Assembly (NCBI GenBank): GCA_900547595.1
Contig: URHE01000001.1
Coordinates: 1 to 64,000 of the forward strand
DNA from: an uncultured Desulfovibrio sp.
GTDB lineage: Bacteria > Desulfobacterota > Desulfovibrionia > Desulfovibrionales > Desulfovibrionaceae
DNA length: 64,000 bases
Reading direction: 5' to 3'
Part shown: positions 16,048-23,790 of the stretch, one piece after another
How positions within the stretch are numbered: the first letter of the stretch is position 1
Layout: each line of letters starts with the position of its first letter
Translations under genes and position numbers: made by a program
The notes under the pieces: model-generated
Databases searched by the model: none
What the model was told of the DNA's origin: nothing
Seen by the model: only the letters and a program-made list of their open reading frames with translations

Positions 16048-16367
16048 TATTTTTCGCTCAGGGCTTCAATGGCTCGCCGGACTTCCCGCAAGGCGGCGTC
16101 CAGTTCCGTGAGAGTGGTCGCATTGCCCGTCCGCTTCACCACGTCAAAATGATGCTTGAGCAGTCCCCCAAGCCGCCGCAATTCCCGGATGGTCTGATCG
16201 TCCGTCTTGGCGATGATGGGCCTGCCGCCGAAGAACAACCGCCGCATGTACTCGGAAATGGAGATTCCGGCGGTCGCGGCTTGCCTGGCGATTCTCTCGT
16301 CCTCTTCATCGGTAAGCCGGAGTGTCCGTCGCCTCTGAAATCTGGTTGCCGCCTTCCGCTTTTCCAT
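16047..16367 (-). CDS. MobC/TraJ-like relaxosome accessory protein
   Basis: A 106-residue protein with a ribbon-helix-helix-type N-terminus (TLRLTDEEDERIARQAATAG, then ISISEYMRRLFFGG) and a helical C-terminus, typical of relaxosome proteins that bind the oriT inverted repeat and recruit the relaxase. It overlaps the relaxase start by one base. The candidate oriT lies 78 bp upstream of its start. Confidence 0.82.
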   Translation of the reverse strand: MEKRKAATRFQRRRTLRLTDEEDERIARQAATAGISISEYMRRLFFGGRPIIAKTDDQTIRELRRLGGLLKHHFDVVKRTGNATTLTELDAALREVRRAIEALSEK

Positions 16368-16823
16368 CTGCCTTTCCTGCCTTTTTGCGAGCGTGAGAAG
16401 CGAAGCGCCGAACGCTCTTTGGAGTCCAGAGGCGAAGCCTTTGGCAGGATGCCAGCTGTTGTCAGACAGCTACCATCCTGTAAAGAAGAACGCTCCTCAG
16501 TCTCTGGAACACTACCTTCACGCTTTGGCTGGCGCATCAGTTGCGCCATGTTTCCTCTTTTGGCGCAAGCATAGATGAAAAATGCGCTTGAAGGCCAGAG
16601 AAAAAGACAAAAAGACGGTATTGTTTTTCCTTGAACAATACGTTCCGTCGGCAATAGGATTAGAAGATGAAAGAGTGCAAAAAAGGAATTGTCTGTATTT
16701 GTGGAATAGCGTCCGTATCTATCCATAGTTGTACGCATTTGTCCGGAAAGAAAAGTTGTCAGTAAAGTTTTCACTGTGATATGGGGAACGGAGGAAGAAT
16801 TTTTGACAAGGAAGGTGATGCTT
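16368..16823. other. Non-coding oriT region
   Basis: This 450-bp gap separates the minus-strand mob operon from the plus-strand gene at 16824. It contains the oriT-like inverted repeat and nic sequence (16445-16481) and probable divergent promoters. I see no supported gene. Confidence 0.6.
16445..16481 (+). other. oriT: Candidate oriT with IncP/IncI-type nic sequence
   Basis: An imperfect inverted repeat (CAGGATG...CAGCTGT, spacer, ACAGCT...CATCCTG) ends in CATCCTG followed by T. The string CATCCTG/T matches the YATCCTG/Y nic consensus of MOBP systems (RP4 TATCCTG/C, R64 CATCCTG/T), which places the nick between 16480 and 16481 on the plus strand. It lies beside the relaxase operon, as expected. 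Confidence 0.68.
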
Positions 16824-17189
16824 ATGGTAACAGCTCGGCGCTATACGATGGAACAGATAGAGACCGCCCGGAAAAAGCTCCGTAGTCTGCCGATAAAAGA
16901 GGCTGGGAAGACTCGCGCGGAAGTTGCGGAATTTCTGGTCAACGATATCAAAAAGGCCATGCGGCGGGGCTACACGCTACGGGACATACGGGACTTGCTG
17001 GCGGAGGCCGGGGTATCGGTTCCGCTTGCCAGGCTGCGAGAAGTGCTGACGAGTTCTGACGGATCGAGAGAGGCAGGCTCCTCAAAGGAATCGGAACCAG
17101 ACACAGCCCCTCGTCTTGCCAAGGAGCCACTCGTTTCCACTCTGGAGGCGTTCCCTCCCAAAGCCGCGCTCGACGATATGGCTCCATAA
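16824..17189 (+). CDS. Small mobilization-associated HTH-like protein
   Basis: About 121 residues from the ATG at 16824 (GGAAGG 8 nt upstream); a TTG at 16803 with a stronger GGAGGA site would add seven residues. The segment FLVNDIKKAMRRGYTLRDIR and the following LLAEAGVSVPLARLREVL looks like the helix-turn-helix found in small accessory proteins of mobilization regions. The C-terminal tail is Ser/Pro/Glu-rich and probably disordered. It is divergent from mobC across the oriT region. The role is inferred from location only. Confidence 0.6.
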   Translation: MVTARRYTMEQIETARKKLRSLPIKEAGKTRAEVAEFLVNDIKKAMRRGYTLRDIRDLLAEAGVSVPLARLREVLTSSDGSREAGSSKESEPDTAPRLAKEPLVSTLEAFPPKAALDDMAP

Positions 17190-17270
17190 GAATGGCGGCG
17201 TGGTCAGAATGTATTCTGATCCCGCCGCCGAACGGGTGGTTTATTTCAGCTCGAAGAGCAGCAAGGGGCT

Positions 17271-17438
17271 TCAGCTGTACCACGTCCGGATCATGTCCAT
17301 ATCATCATAACCGGCCTGCCACATGTGCTCCTTTTCCTCCTCGCTCCAGCCGGTATCTCTGGTTGTTATCTGAGATTCTTTTTTGATTTTTCCAATGGAG
17401 ACACAAATATCATGGTCATTCATGGTATCCTCGTTCAT
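17271..17438 (-). CDS. Small 55-residue protein upstream of the mob gene end, unknown
   Basis: ATG at 17438 is preceded by an optimal AGGAGG site (CTAAAGGAGGAAGT), and the frame runs 55 codons to a TGA at 17271. The product (starts MNEDTMNDHDICVSIGKIKK, ends DDMDMIRTWYS) is acidic and matches nothing I recognise. It begins 11 bp after the integrase stop on the same strand, so it may be co-transcribed with int. A recombination directionality factor is conceivable, but the protein lacks the basic helix expected of one. Confidence 0.6.
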   Translation of the reverse strand: MNEDTMNDHDICVSIGKIKKESQITTRDTGWSEEEKEHMWQAGYDDMDMIRTWYS

Positions 17439-17448
17439 ACTTCCTCCT

Positions 17449-18654
17449 TTAGATTGATTTTTTCTGATATGCAGCGTCGCGTAATCCTGTCAGATAGTCA
17501 GCCCATTCCTGCATCATCTTACGGCGTTCTGGAAGATATTCGGCATAGTTGTACGCTGCTCGCACTTCATTCTGTTCCCCATGGGCAAGCTGGCGTTCTA
17601 TCCAGTCCCGATTATAGCCGAGTTCGTTGAGCAGCGTGGAAGCGATGGAACGGAAGCCGTGTACGCTCATTTCGTGTTTCTGGTAGCCCATGCGCCGGAG
17701 GGCGTTGAGCATGGTCGCGTCTGAAAGAGGTCGTGTTTCTGTGCGAATGGAGGGGAAAAGGTATTTCCCTTCGCCGGAATATTTCTGAAGTTCCCGCAGA
17801 ATGGACAACGCCTGTTCGGACAGCGGCACGAGATGCTGTCGCCGCATCTTCATGCGTTCGGCCGGAATGCGCCATTCCTTTGCCTCAAGGTCAAACTCCT
17901 GCCACTGGGCGGCGCGGAGTTCGGTGGGACGGGTAAAAACCAGCGGAGCAAGTTTCAGAGCACAGGCCAGAGGAAAATAGCCCTCGTAGTTGTCTATATC
18001 CCGCAAAAGCTGCCCGACTTTCTCCGGTTCCAGCACTGCCGCCCGATGGATGGTTTTTCTCGGCCGCAAGGCTCCTCGCAGATCGGCCGCGACGTTATGC
18101 TTCGCTCTGCCAGTGATGACCGCATAGCGGAAAACCTGACTGATGATTTGCAGGACACGTCGGGAAGTCTCATAGTTTCCCCGCTGCTCCAGCGGTTTGA
18201 CCACATCCATGACATCCCGTGTTTCCAGTTTGGCGATGTGCGTCTTGCCGATAGCTGGAAAGATGTATGTCTCCAGCCTGTACATGACGGTTCCCCGATG
18301 TTTTTCGGAAAACTCGGCCAAGCGGGTTTCATGCCATTCCCTGGCGATGCTCTGGAAACTCTCGCGCTCGGCTGTGACTCTGGCCTGTTTTGCCTCCCGT
18401 TTCTGCAGGGAAGGATCAACACCCTTCGCCAGCAGACGCCGCGCATCCTCGCGCCGCTCTCTGGCATCCCTGAGCGAGACGGTGGGGTATTCCCCGAAAC
18501 TGAGCAGTTTGCTCTTGCCGGCGTAGCGGTACGCCATGCGCCACAATTTGCTGCCGCTGGTGGGCACATAGAGGAACAGGCCACCGCCATCGAAATACTT
18601 GCGGGGCTTCATGTCGGGTTTTAGACTGCGAATGTGGGTATCGGTAAGAGGCAT
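17449..18654 (-). CDS. int: P4-type tyrosine integrase
   Basis: A 401-residue site-specific recombinase. The N-terminal DUF4102-like arm-binding domain is present (IRSLKPDMKPRKYFDGGGLF). Catalytic residues are visible: Arg in TRPTELRAAQW, His-x-x-Arg in VHGFRSIAST, His in RQLAHGEQNEVR and the nucleophile Tyr in AAYNYAEYLPERR. I chose the ATG at 18654 (AGGGAG upstream, conserved MPLTD start); an upstream in-frame start at 18693 is less likely. It reads away from tRNA-Glu, whose 3' end is the attachment site. Confidence 0.95.
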   Translation of the reverse strand: MPLTDTHIRSLKPDMKPRKYFDGGGLFLYVPTSGSKLWRMAYRYAGKSKLLSFGEYPTVSLRDARERREDARRLLAKGVDPSLQKREAKQARVTAERESFQSIAREWHETRLAEFSEKHRGTVMYRLETYIFPAIGKTHIAKLETRDVMDVVKPLEQRGNYETSRRVLQIISQVFRYAVITGRAKHNVAADLRGALRPRKTIHRAAVLEPEKVGQLLRDIDNYEGYFPLACALKLAPLVFTRPTELRAAQWQEFDLEAKEWRIPAERMKMRRQHLVPLSEQALSILRELQKYSGEGKYLFPSIRTETRPLSDATMLNALRRMGYQKHEMSVHGFRSIASTLLNELGYNRDWIERQLAHGEQNEVRAAYNYAEYLPERRKMMQEWADYLTGLRDAAYQKKSI

Positions 18655-18729
18655 GGGCACTCCCTGGTTGTCGTTGGACGGAGAGATGCCCACATGGACA
18701 AAAATTTTTGGATTCCGGCCGGTTATCCA

Positions 18730-18780
18730 TGTAGGTATCGGAAATGTCGTACCACATTTCTACCTACGGATATACCTACA
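18730..18780. repeat. TACCTAC repeats and nested palindrome upstream of int
   Basis: GTAGGTA (18731) pairs with TACCTAC (18761), and inside it GAAATGT (18741) pairs with ACATTTC (18754). A third TACCTAC follows at 18773. The same heptamer occurs at 1888 near the other end. These could be integrase arm sites or the operator of the int promoter. Confidence 0.5.
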
Positions 18781-18833
18781 AAATGTTTGGATGCAAGCGG
18801 ACGAGGCTGGACTTCGGGAAACCGTACTGGAAG

Positions 18834-18877
18834 GAAAAAACAAAGAATGCCAAGGCCTTTTGGACGTTGGCATTCTT
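18834..18877 (-). terminator. Element-borne terminator for the tRNA transcript
   Basis: On the minus strand, AAGAATGCCAA, a 13-nt loop, TTGGCATTCTT and then TGTTTTTT stand 16 bp beyond the CCA end of tRNA-Glu. The perfect 11-bp stem with a T-run supplies a new terminator in place of the native one now at 1707-1738. Confidence 0.78.
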
Positions 18878-18890
18878 CTTTGTACCTAGG

Positions 18891-18910
18891 TTTGGCGTCC
18901 CCAAGGGGAT
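18891..18910. repeat. attR core in the tRNA-Glu 3' end
   Basis: Identical 20-bp copy of 1746-1765. It covers the encoded CCA, the discriminator G, the acceptor 3' strand and the start of the T arm, so insertion regenerates an intact tRNA. Confidence 0.9.
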
Positions 18911-18969
18911 TTGAACCCCTGTTGACGGCGTGAAAGGCCGTTGTCCTGGGCCGACTAGACGATGGGGAC
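18893..18969 (-). tRNA. tRNA-Glu (anticodon TTC)
   Basis: A full cloverleaf reads on the minus strand: acceptor GTCCCCA/TGGGGAC, anticodon stem ACGGC/GCCGT with loop CTTTCAC (anticodon TTC), T arm GGGG-TTCAAAT-CCCC, discriminator G and encoded CCA. It is the integration site of the element, which rebuilds its 3' end. It lies 4 bp downstream of tRNA-Gln in one transcript. Confidence 0.96.
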
Positions 18970-18973
18970 ATTG

Positions 18974-19048
18974 TGGCTGGGTTGCAAGGACTCGAACCTT
19001 GATTAGCGGAGCCAGAATCCGCCGTCCTGCCAATTGAACGACAACCCA
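18974..19048 (-). tRNA. tRNA-Gln (anticodon CTG)
   Basis: Minus-strand cloverleaf: acceptor TGGGTTG/CAACCCA, anticodon stem GCGGA/TCCGC with loop TTCTGGC (anticodon CTG), T arm with GGTTCGAGTCC, discriminator G and encoded CCA. First gene of the Gln-Glu tRNA pair. Confidence 0.95.
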
Positions 19049-19063
19049 GTGTTGCGTTCAGAG

Positions 19064-19092
19064 GGTATAGGCCAAGCGCTGAAGGATGTCAA
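19064..19092 (-). promoter_or_regulatory. Strong sigma-70 promoter of the tRNA pair
   Basis: Minus strand TTGACA (plus positions 19087-19092), 17-bp spacer, TATACC (plus positions 19064-19069), placed 16 bp before tRNA-Gln. It is a near-consensus housekeeping promoter. Confidence 0.8.
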
Positions 19093-19189
19093 CCGAATTT
19101 TTTCATATCCATGGACATCATTTTCACGGCGCGCTCGGAGATGCCCGCAGGAAAATCCTTCAGATGCCGCGTGGCGCGGTGAGGCCGCG

Positions 19190-21307
19190 CTAACCGGCCT
19201 CATTGGCAACATCGCCTCTTTCCGGACGCAGCCGCCGTTTTGGCCCCCCCTTGAAAACACGTTGCAGCACATACACCGCGCCCATAAGCGCAAGGCCGAC
19301 AATATCCGTCTTGAGCCCCGGCGTGATGAGCGTGATGGCCGCGCCCACAAGGATCAGGCGTTCCCAGAGATAGAGGTCCCGCAACCAGTACCCGACGCTT
19401 GCAAACGAGAGCGAGGCGATGCCCACCGCAGCCGTGCAAACGATAAAAACGACTTCCCAGTTGCTCGCGCCAATCATCAGCAGACCGGGGTTGTAACAGA
19501 AGATATAGGGGATGAGAAAACCCGCGAGCGCCAGTTTGACCGCCATGAAGCCGGTGGCATTGGGTTCGGCGCGGGCGATACCCGCAGCGGCGTAGGCGGC
19601 CAGGGCCACCGGGGGCGTCAGGTCGGCGAGAATGCCAAAGTACATGATGAACAGATGGGCCGCGAGCATGGGCACGCCAAAGCTCTGGATGGCGGGCGCT
19701 GCAATGGTGGCGAGCACGATATATTTTGCCGTGGTGGGCAGCCCCATGCCCAGGACGATGGACGAGCACATGGTGAGCACCAGGGTCAGGGCGAAGCTCC
19801 CGGCGGAAAGCGCGAGGATGGCGTTGGCCAGCTTGAGCCCCACGCCTGTGAGCGTCACCACGCCGATGACAAAGCCCGTGCAGGCGCATGCGGCGGAAAC
19901 GCCAAGCGCCAGACGGCCGCCATTCTCCATGGCCATGAGAACATCTTTCACCGCCAGCCGGTTGCATTGGGCGAGGCTGCGCCGCACGCTCATGCCGCCT
20001 GCGCCGGCGCCCGCCCATGCCTTCCAGTTGTTGGCCACAAGCGAGATGACCACGGTGGTCACGATGCAGTAATAGGCCGACTTGAGCGGCGTATATCCCT
20101 GCATGAGCAGATAGACAAGCACCACGATGGGCACAAGCAGGTAGCCGCCCTGCCGCAGCACGAGCCACGGCTTTGGCAGGCGCTCCCGGGGAATGCCCTT
20201 GAGGCCCAGGCGCTTGGCTTCCATATGCACCATGAAGCCCACCGCGAGATAATAGAGCAGGGCCGGGATGAGGGCCGCCTTGGCGATCTCCACATAGCCG
20301 ATGCCCAGGAACTGCGCCATGATGAAGGCCGCGGCGCCCATGATGGGCGGCATGATCTGGCCGCCGGTGGACGAGGCGGCTTCCACCGCGCCGGCGAAGG
20401 CGCCCCGGTAGCCGACGCTCTTCATGAGCGGAATGGTGAAGGTGCCGGTGGAAACAGTGTTCGCCACCGAGGAGCCGGAAATGGTGCCGAAAAAGCCGCT
20501 GGCAAGCACGGCCACCTTGGCCGGGCCGCCCACGAACCTGCCCGCCGCGCCGAGGGCGAGGTCGATGAAAAACTTGCCCAGGCCCGTGCTGTGCAGAAAA
20601 GCGCCAAAAAGGATGAACAAAAAGACAAATGACGCGGCCACGCCCAGCGGCATGCCGAACAGCCCTTCGGTTGTCAGATACATATGGCCGACGATGCGCC
20701 GCAGGGAAAAGCCCGGATGGCCCATCATGCCGGGAATGAGGTTCCCGAACTTGGCATAGAGCAGAAAGACGATGGCCACCAGCGTAATGGGCAGGCCCAC
20801 GATGCGCCGTGTGGCCTCCAGCACCAGCAGGATGGATGCGCAGCCAAAAATGAAGTCCAGTTCCGTCGGCGGCCCGGCATCCAGCACAATGACGTCATAA
20901 TTCCAGATGATATACCCGCACACCGCCGCTCCGGCGGCGGCCAGCAGGACATCATACCAGTTGAGCCGGTGCTTGTTGCCCGTGGCCCGCGCGGGATAGA
21001 GCAGATAAATGAGGACGAGGACGAATCCAAGGTGGACCGAACGCTGGATCTGCGGCGGATACAGGCCGGTCGCCGCCGTAAAGAGCTGGAACGCGGAAAA
21101 GAGGATGCAAAGACCACTGATGAATATCCGCAGCCAGCCACGAAACGTGCGGAACGTGGCTTCCTTGTCGTATTTGGCGACAATCTCCGAGACGTCCAGC
21201 GTGTCCTGTATCTTGGCCGCCGCGTCGGAATCCAGCGTGCCTTCTTCAAGGGCAAAACCGCCGGAACCTTCCTGTTCGATGATCTTCATCCGCTCTTTAT
21301 GACTCAT
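19190..21307 (-). CDS. TRAP transporter permease, fused small and large subunits (TAXI type)
   Basis: A 705-residue inner-membrane permease combining the 4-TM DctQ-like and 12-TM DctM-like subunits of TAXI-TRAP systems. Many hydrophobic helices alternate with short loops, and the DctM-type motifs include SGSSVANTVSTGTFTIPLMK and SSTGGQIMPPIMGAAAFIM. It uses an ion gradient to import the solute captured by the TAXI binding protein encoded two genes upstream. Start MSHKERM at 21307. The long cytoplasmic N-terminus (~50 residues) precedes the first helix. The substrate cannot be told; C4-dicarboxylates or amino acids are common for this type. Confidence 0.95.
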   Translation of the reverse strand: MSHKERMKIIEQEGSGGFALEEGTLDSDAAAKIQDTLDVSEIVAKYDKEATFRTFRGWLRIFISGLCILFSAFQLFTAATGLYPPQIQRSVHLGFVLVLIYLLYPARATGNKHRLNWYDVLLAAAGAAVCGYIIWNYDVIVLDAGPPTELDFIFGCASILLVLEATRRIVGLPITLVAIVFLLYAKFGNLIPGMMGHPGFSLRRIVGHMYLTTEGLFGMPLGVAASFVFLFILFGAFLHSTGLGKFFIDLALGAAGRFVGGPAKVAVLASGFFGTISGSSVANTVSTGTFTIPLMKSVGYRGAFAGAVEAASSTGGQIMPPIMGAAAFIMAQFLGIGYVEIAKAALIPALLYYLAVGFMVHMEAKRLGLKGIPRERLPKPWLVLRQGGYLLVPIVVLVYLLMQGYTPLKSAYYCIVTTVVISLVANNWKAWAGAGAGGMSVRRSLAQCNRLAVKDVLMAMENGGRLALGVSAACACTGFVIGVVTLTGVGLKLANAILALSAGSFALTLVLTMCSSIVLGMGLPTTAKYIVLATIAAPAIQSFGVPMLAAHLFIMYFGILADLTPPVALAAYAAAGIARAEPNATGFMAVKLALAGFLIPYIFCYNPGLLMIGASNWEVVFIVCTAAVGIASLSFASVGYWLRDLYLWERLILVGAAITLITPGLKTDIVGLALMGAVYVLQRVFKGGPKRRLRPERGDVANEAG

Positions 21308-21325
21308 GGCTGCCTCTGGAATGGC

Positions 21326-21853
21326 TCATGGACGCCTGGGTCCGGCACCGCATCCGCACGGTGCAAAGGTAAAGGTAAGGGCACTCCCCGCAGGGGCCAG
21401 GTCCGCGAGAGGGATTTCCCGCGTTCCCCCCTGGGCGGGCAGCAACAGCACATGCCCGGCCACGCGCCCCACGCGCACATCAAACCGCGGGAGCGGCCTG
21501 TCGTATCCGCTCATGACGATCCGTCCATTCCCGGAATCCATGCTCTGGCCGGACTCGGGGGCCGAGGGCAGCCCCGCGCCGAAATCCTGATACACGGTCT
21601 TGTCCAGATGGATGATCCCGTCCCTGATGACAAAATAATCCTCGACCGGCGTCAGCGCCACGGAATGGGTATAGCGAACGGAAAAACCCCGTCCCTCATC
21701 CATGGACCACGCGCCCAGTACCGCGCCGTCGGCGTCAAGGACGCACAGTTCCCCGGCTTTCCCGGCGCAATCCGCCGGCTGCGCCACCAGCAAAAGAACC
21801 GCGCACAGGCATAGCCGAAGTGCCGTCAGCAGGCAACAGCGTCCGCCGCCCAC
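21326..21853 (-). CDS. DUF1850 domain protein
   Basis: About 175 residues from a GTG at 21853, placed after the terminator hairpin; longer TTG-initiated forms would start inside or before that hairpin. A signal peptide (RLCLCAVLLLVAQPADCAG) is followed by the DUF1850 signature FSVRYTHSVALTPVEDYFVI. This family is regularly encoded with TAXI-TRAP transporters and is presumed to be a periplasmic or membrane accessory; its function is unknown. It lies 18 bp upstream of the permease gene. Confidence 0.82.
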   Translation of the reverse strand: MGGGRCCLLTALRLCLCAVLLLVAQPADCAGKAGELCVLDADGAVLGAWSMDEGRGFSVRYTHSVALTPVEDYFVIRDGIIHLDKTVYQDFGAGLPSAPESGQSMDSGNGRIVMSGYDRPLPRFDVRVGRVAGHVLLLPAQGGTREIPLADLAPAGSALTFTFAPCGCGAGPRRP

Positions 21854-21874
21854 CCCGGAAGAAAAACGGAATGG

Positions 21875-21911
21875 AAAAAAACCGCACCGGGCGGGAGCAT
21901 ATCCCGCCCGG
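21875..21911 (-). terminator. Terminator between TAXI gene and permease genes
   Basis: On the minus strand a perfect 10-bp stem (CCGGGCGGGA, 5-nt loop, TCCCGCCCGG) is followed after TGCGG by seven Ts. It sits between the binding-protein gene and the DUF1850/permease genes, so it probably limits read-through and keeps the binding protein in excess. Confidence 0.7.
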
Positions 21912-21949
21912 CCGTTGCAAAGTCTGAGTTCAGAAACGCTGTTCAAGGT

Positions 21950-22903
21950 CTACTTCAGGACGCCTTTTTCCTTGAGGTACTTTGCGGCCCCCGGATGGAA
22001 CGGAATGGTCACGCCGTCAGCGGCCTTGTCCAGAAATATCTCCGCGCCCTTGTTATGTCCCTTGGCCACATCGCCGAGGTTTTCAAAAAGCGTCTTGGTA
22101 AGGGCATAGGCCACATCGTCGGGCATGTCCTTGTTGGCGACGAGGATGGCCTGCACCGAAAGGGTGGGAACGGCATTCTCCTGCCCCTTGTAGGTCTTGG
22201 CCGGGATGGCGTCCTTGACGAGATACGGGAACTTGGCGATGACCTGGTCGGCCTTGGCCCCCTCAAGGGGCACAAAAACCACTTCCTGAGTGGTGGTGAT
22301 GTCCTGGATGGCCGGGCTGGGCGTGCCGATGGAAAAGACAAAGCCGTCGACCTGACGGTCCTTGAACTGGTCGGCAGTTTCGCCATAGGGCAGGAAGATG
22401 GGTTCCACATTCTTGTAGTCCAGCCCGTAGAAATCGAAAATCTGGCGGCAGTTCACCTCATTGCCGCTGCCGCGCGCGCCCACGGAAATTTTCTTGCCCT
22501 TGAAGTCCTCAAGGTTCTTCACGCCGCTGTCCTTGCTGGCGACGACATGGATATATTCAGGATAAAGACGGGCGATGGCGCGCACATTGCCGAGCTTGGA
22601 GCGGAAGGGCGCGTTGCCGTTGAACGCCGCATCGGCCACGTCATTCTGGACAATGGCGAAATCCACATCGCCGGATTCCACCAGGCGCATGTTTTCCCCC
22701 GAAGCGCCGGTGGCCTGGGCGGTGATGGCAAACGCGCCGTCGCTCTTGTTGCTCAGCACCTGGCCGATGGCGCCGCCCAGGGGGAAATAGACACCGGAGG
22801 TGCCGCCCGTGGCCAGGGTAAGCCGTTTGGCATCGGCGGCAAACGCCGTGGCCGAGGCGAGGATCAGGGCGCCGGTCAGAAGAAGGCCCAACACGTTTTT
22901 CAT
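21950..22903 (-). CDS. TAXI family TRAP transporter solute-binding protein
   Basis: A 317-residue periplasmic binding protein. The ATG at 22903 has an AAGGAGAA site; the frame is open further upstream but without a signal peptide. Residues 1-22 are a Sec signal (LLLTGALILASATAFA). The TAXI motif LTLATGGTSGVYFPLGG follows directly, then GSGNEVNCRQIFDFYGL and a C-terminal FHPGAAKYLKEKG. It captures the substrate for the fused permease and is the first gene of this transporter operon. Confidence 0.95.
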   Translation of the reverse strand: MKNVLGLLLTGALILASATAFAADAKRLTLATGGTSGVYFPLGGAIGQVLSNKSDGAFAITAQATGASGENMRLVESGDVDFAIVQNDVADAAFNGNAPFRSKLGNVRAIARLYPEYIHVVASKDSGVKNLEDFKGKKISVGARGSGNEVNCRQIFDFYGLDYKNVEPIFLPYGETADQFKDRQVDGFVFSIGTPSPAIQDITTTQEVVFVPLEGAKADQVIAKFPYLVKDAIPAKTYKGQENAVPTLSVQAILVANKDMPDDVAYALTKTLFENLGDVAKGHNKGAEIFLDKAADGVTIPFHPGAAKYLKEKGVLK

Positions 22904-23125
22904 CAGCGGTTCTCCTTGCAAAGGGATTTTCCTCAATGGACGCCCGCAAGCCGCGCCGCGCGCCGGAGGAACATGTATGGAAAGCGGTATCTCATATCCC
23001 AAAATCTCCCTGATGGCAAATGGCGCTCCCGCAACCGCCGGACCCGCAGCGGGCAAAATGCTTGAAGCCCTGCCCCACCCCCTGCTACCATAGCCGTCAC
23101 TGCCTTCACGACACCTTGCCACGGG

Positions 23126-23713
23126 ATGCCCATGCGCGCCACACTAGTTCCTGATCCGCATCGAGGCCCGGAGTGCCTGCTCCTCGAACTTCATGACGCG
23201 GCCCTGCCGGACTCCGGGGTCTTTCTCCTGCGCCGCGCGTCTGACGGGGCGTGGCTTTCCGGCTCCGGCTGGCAGCGGACCGAGGCCGCACTCCCTCCCC
23301 ATGGCTGGAGTGCTGACGGGGGGCGCCGGCGCCTCATGCTCGGCCCTGACATCGTGAAATACCTGGAACCGGGAGATTCCTACTCCGTCACTGTCCCCGG
23401 CGCCGGTTCCTGCGTCCTGGAAATGGATGGTCCTGTCCTGTCGCGCATCACCGGCAGAAAGGGCGCCGAAAGCCCCCAGCCGGCACCGCCGCGCCGGAGA
23501 CGGCTGGGCTGCGCGCTTTTCGGAGTCCTCCTCTTCGCCGCATGGCTTGCGGGGGGCTTCGCCCTGTGGCACGGCAGCATGACTGCCCCGGTCACTCCGG
23601 AACCGGGCGCGAGTTCCGGCGACACCGCCGAAGAGTCGTCGTTTTCCCTCTTTCCGCGCACCGACCCGGATGGCGAACCTACCTATGAACAGGATGAAAC
23701 GCCCAAGCCTTGA
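23126..23713 (+). CDS. Hypothetical single-pass membrane protein
   Basis: A 195-residue protein of unknown function. The first ~110 residues look like a soluble beta-rich domain. Then a basic stretch (PPRRRRLGC) leads into one transmembrane helix (ALFGVLLFAAWLAGGFALW, ~residues 132-150) and an acidic, Ser/Glu/Pro-rich C-terminal tail. Two nearby ATGs (23126, 23132) are possible starts. It is divergent from the TAXI gene, and codon use matches the neighbours. Confidence 0.6.
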   Translation: MPMRATLVPDPHRGPECLLLELHDAALPDSGVFLLRRASDGAWLSGSGWQRTEAALPPHGWSADGGRRRLMLGPDIVKYLEPGDSYSVTVPGAGSCVLEMDGPVLSRITGRKGAESPQPAPPRRRRLGCALFGVLLFAAWLAGGFALWHGSMTAPVTPEPGASSGDTAEESSFSLFPRTDPDGEPTYEQDETPKP

Positions 23714-23790
23714 AAAAAAACGCCATCTGGGAAATACTGGTGTAACGCGATCGAACGGCGGGACATCCATAGTCCATACGGGAGCGCTCC

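Larger units (their letters stand above)
1746..18910. mobile_element. Integrative mobilizable element in tRNA-Glu
   Basis: The element is bounded by the 20-bp direct repeats and spans 17,145 bp per copy. It has a P4-type integrase next to the tRNA end, a relaxase with an accessory DNA-binding protein, a candidate oriT, a putative defence operon and a redox cargo operon. No coupling protein or type IV secretion genes, and no phage structural genes, are visible, so transfer would need a helper element. The left third is clearly more AT-rich than the chromosome around it, while the mobilization genes are closer to it in composition, suggesting a mosaic origin. Confidence 0.88.

Noticed and set aside
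1746..18910. Prophage
   Set aside because: There is an integrase and a nuclease operon but no capsid, tail, terminase or lysis genes; relaxase and oriT point to a mobilizable element.
19034..20632. 532-codon plus-strand open frame rich in His, Gly and Asp
   Set aside because: Antisense to the TRAP permease and starts inside the tRNA-Gln gene.
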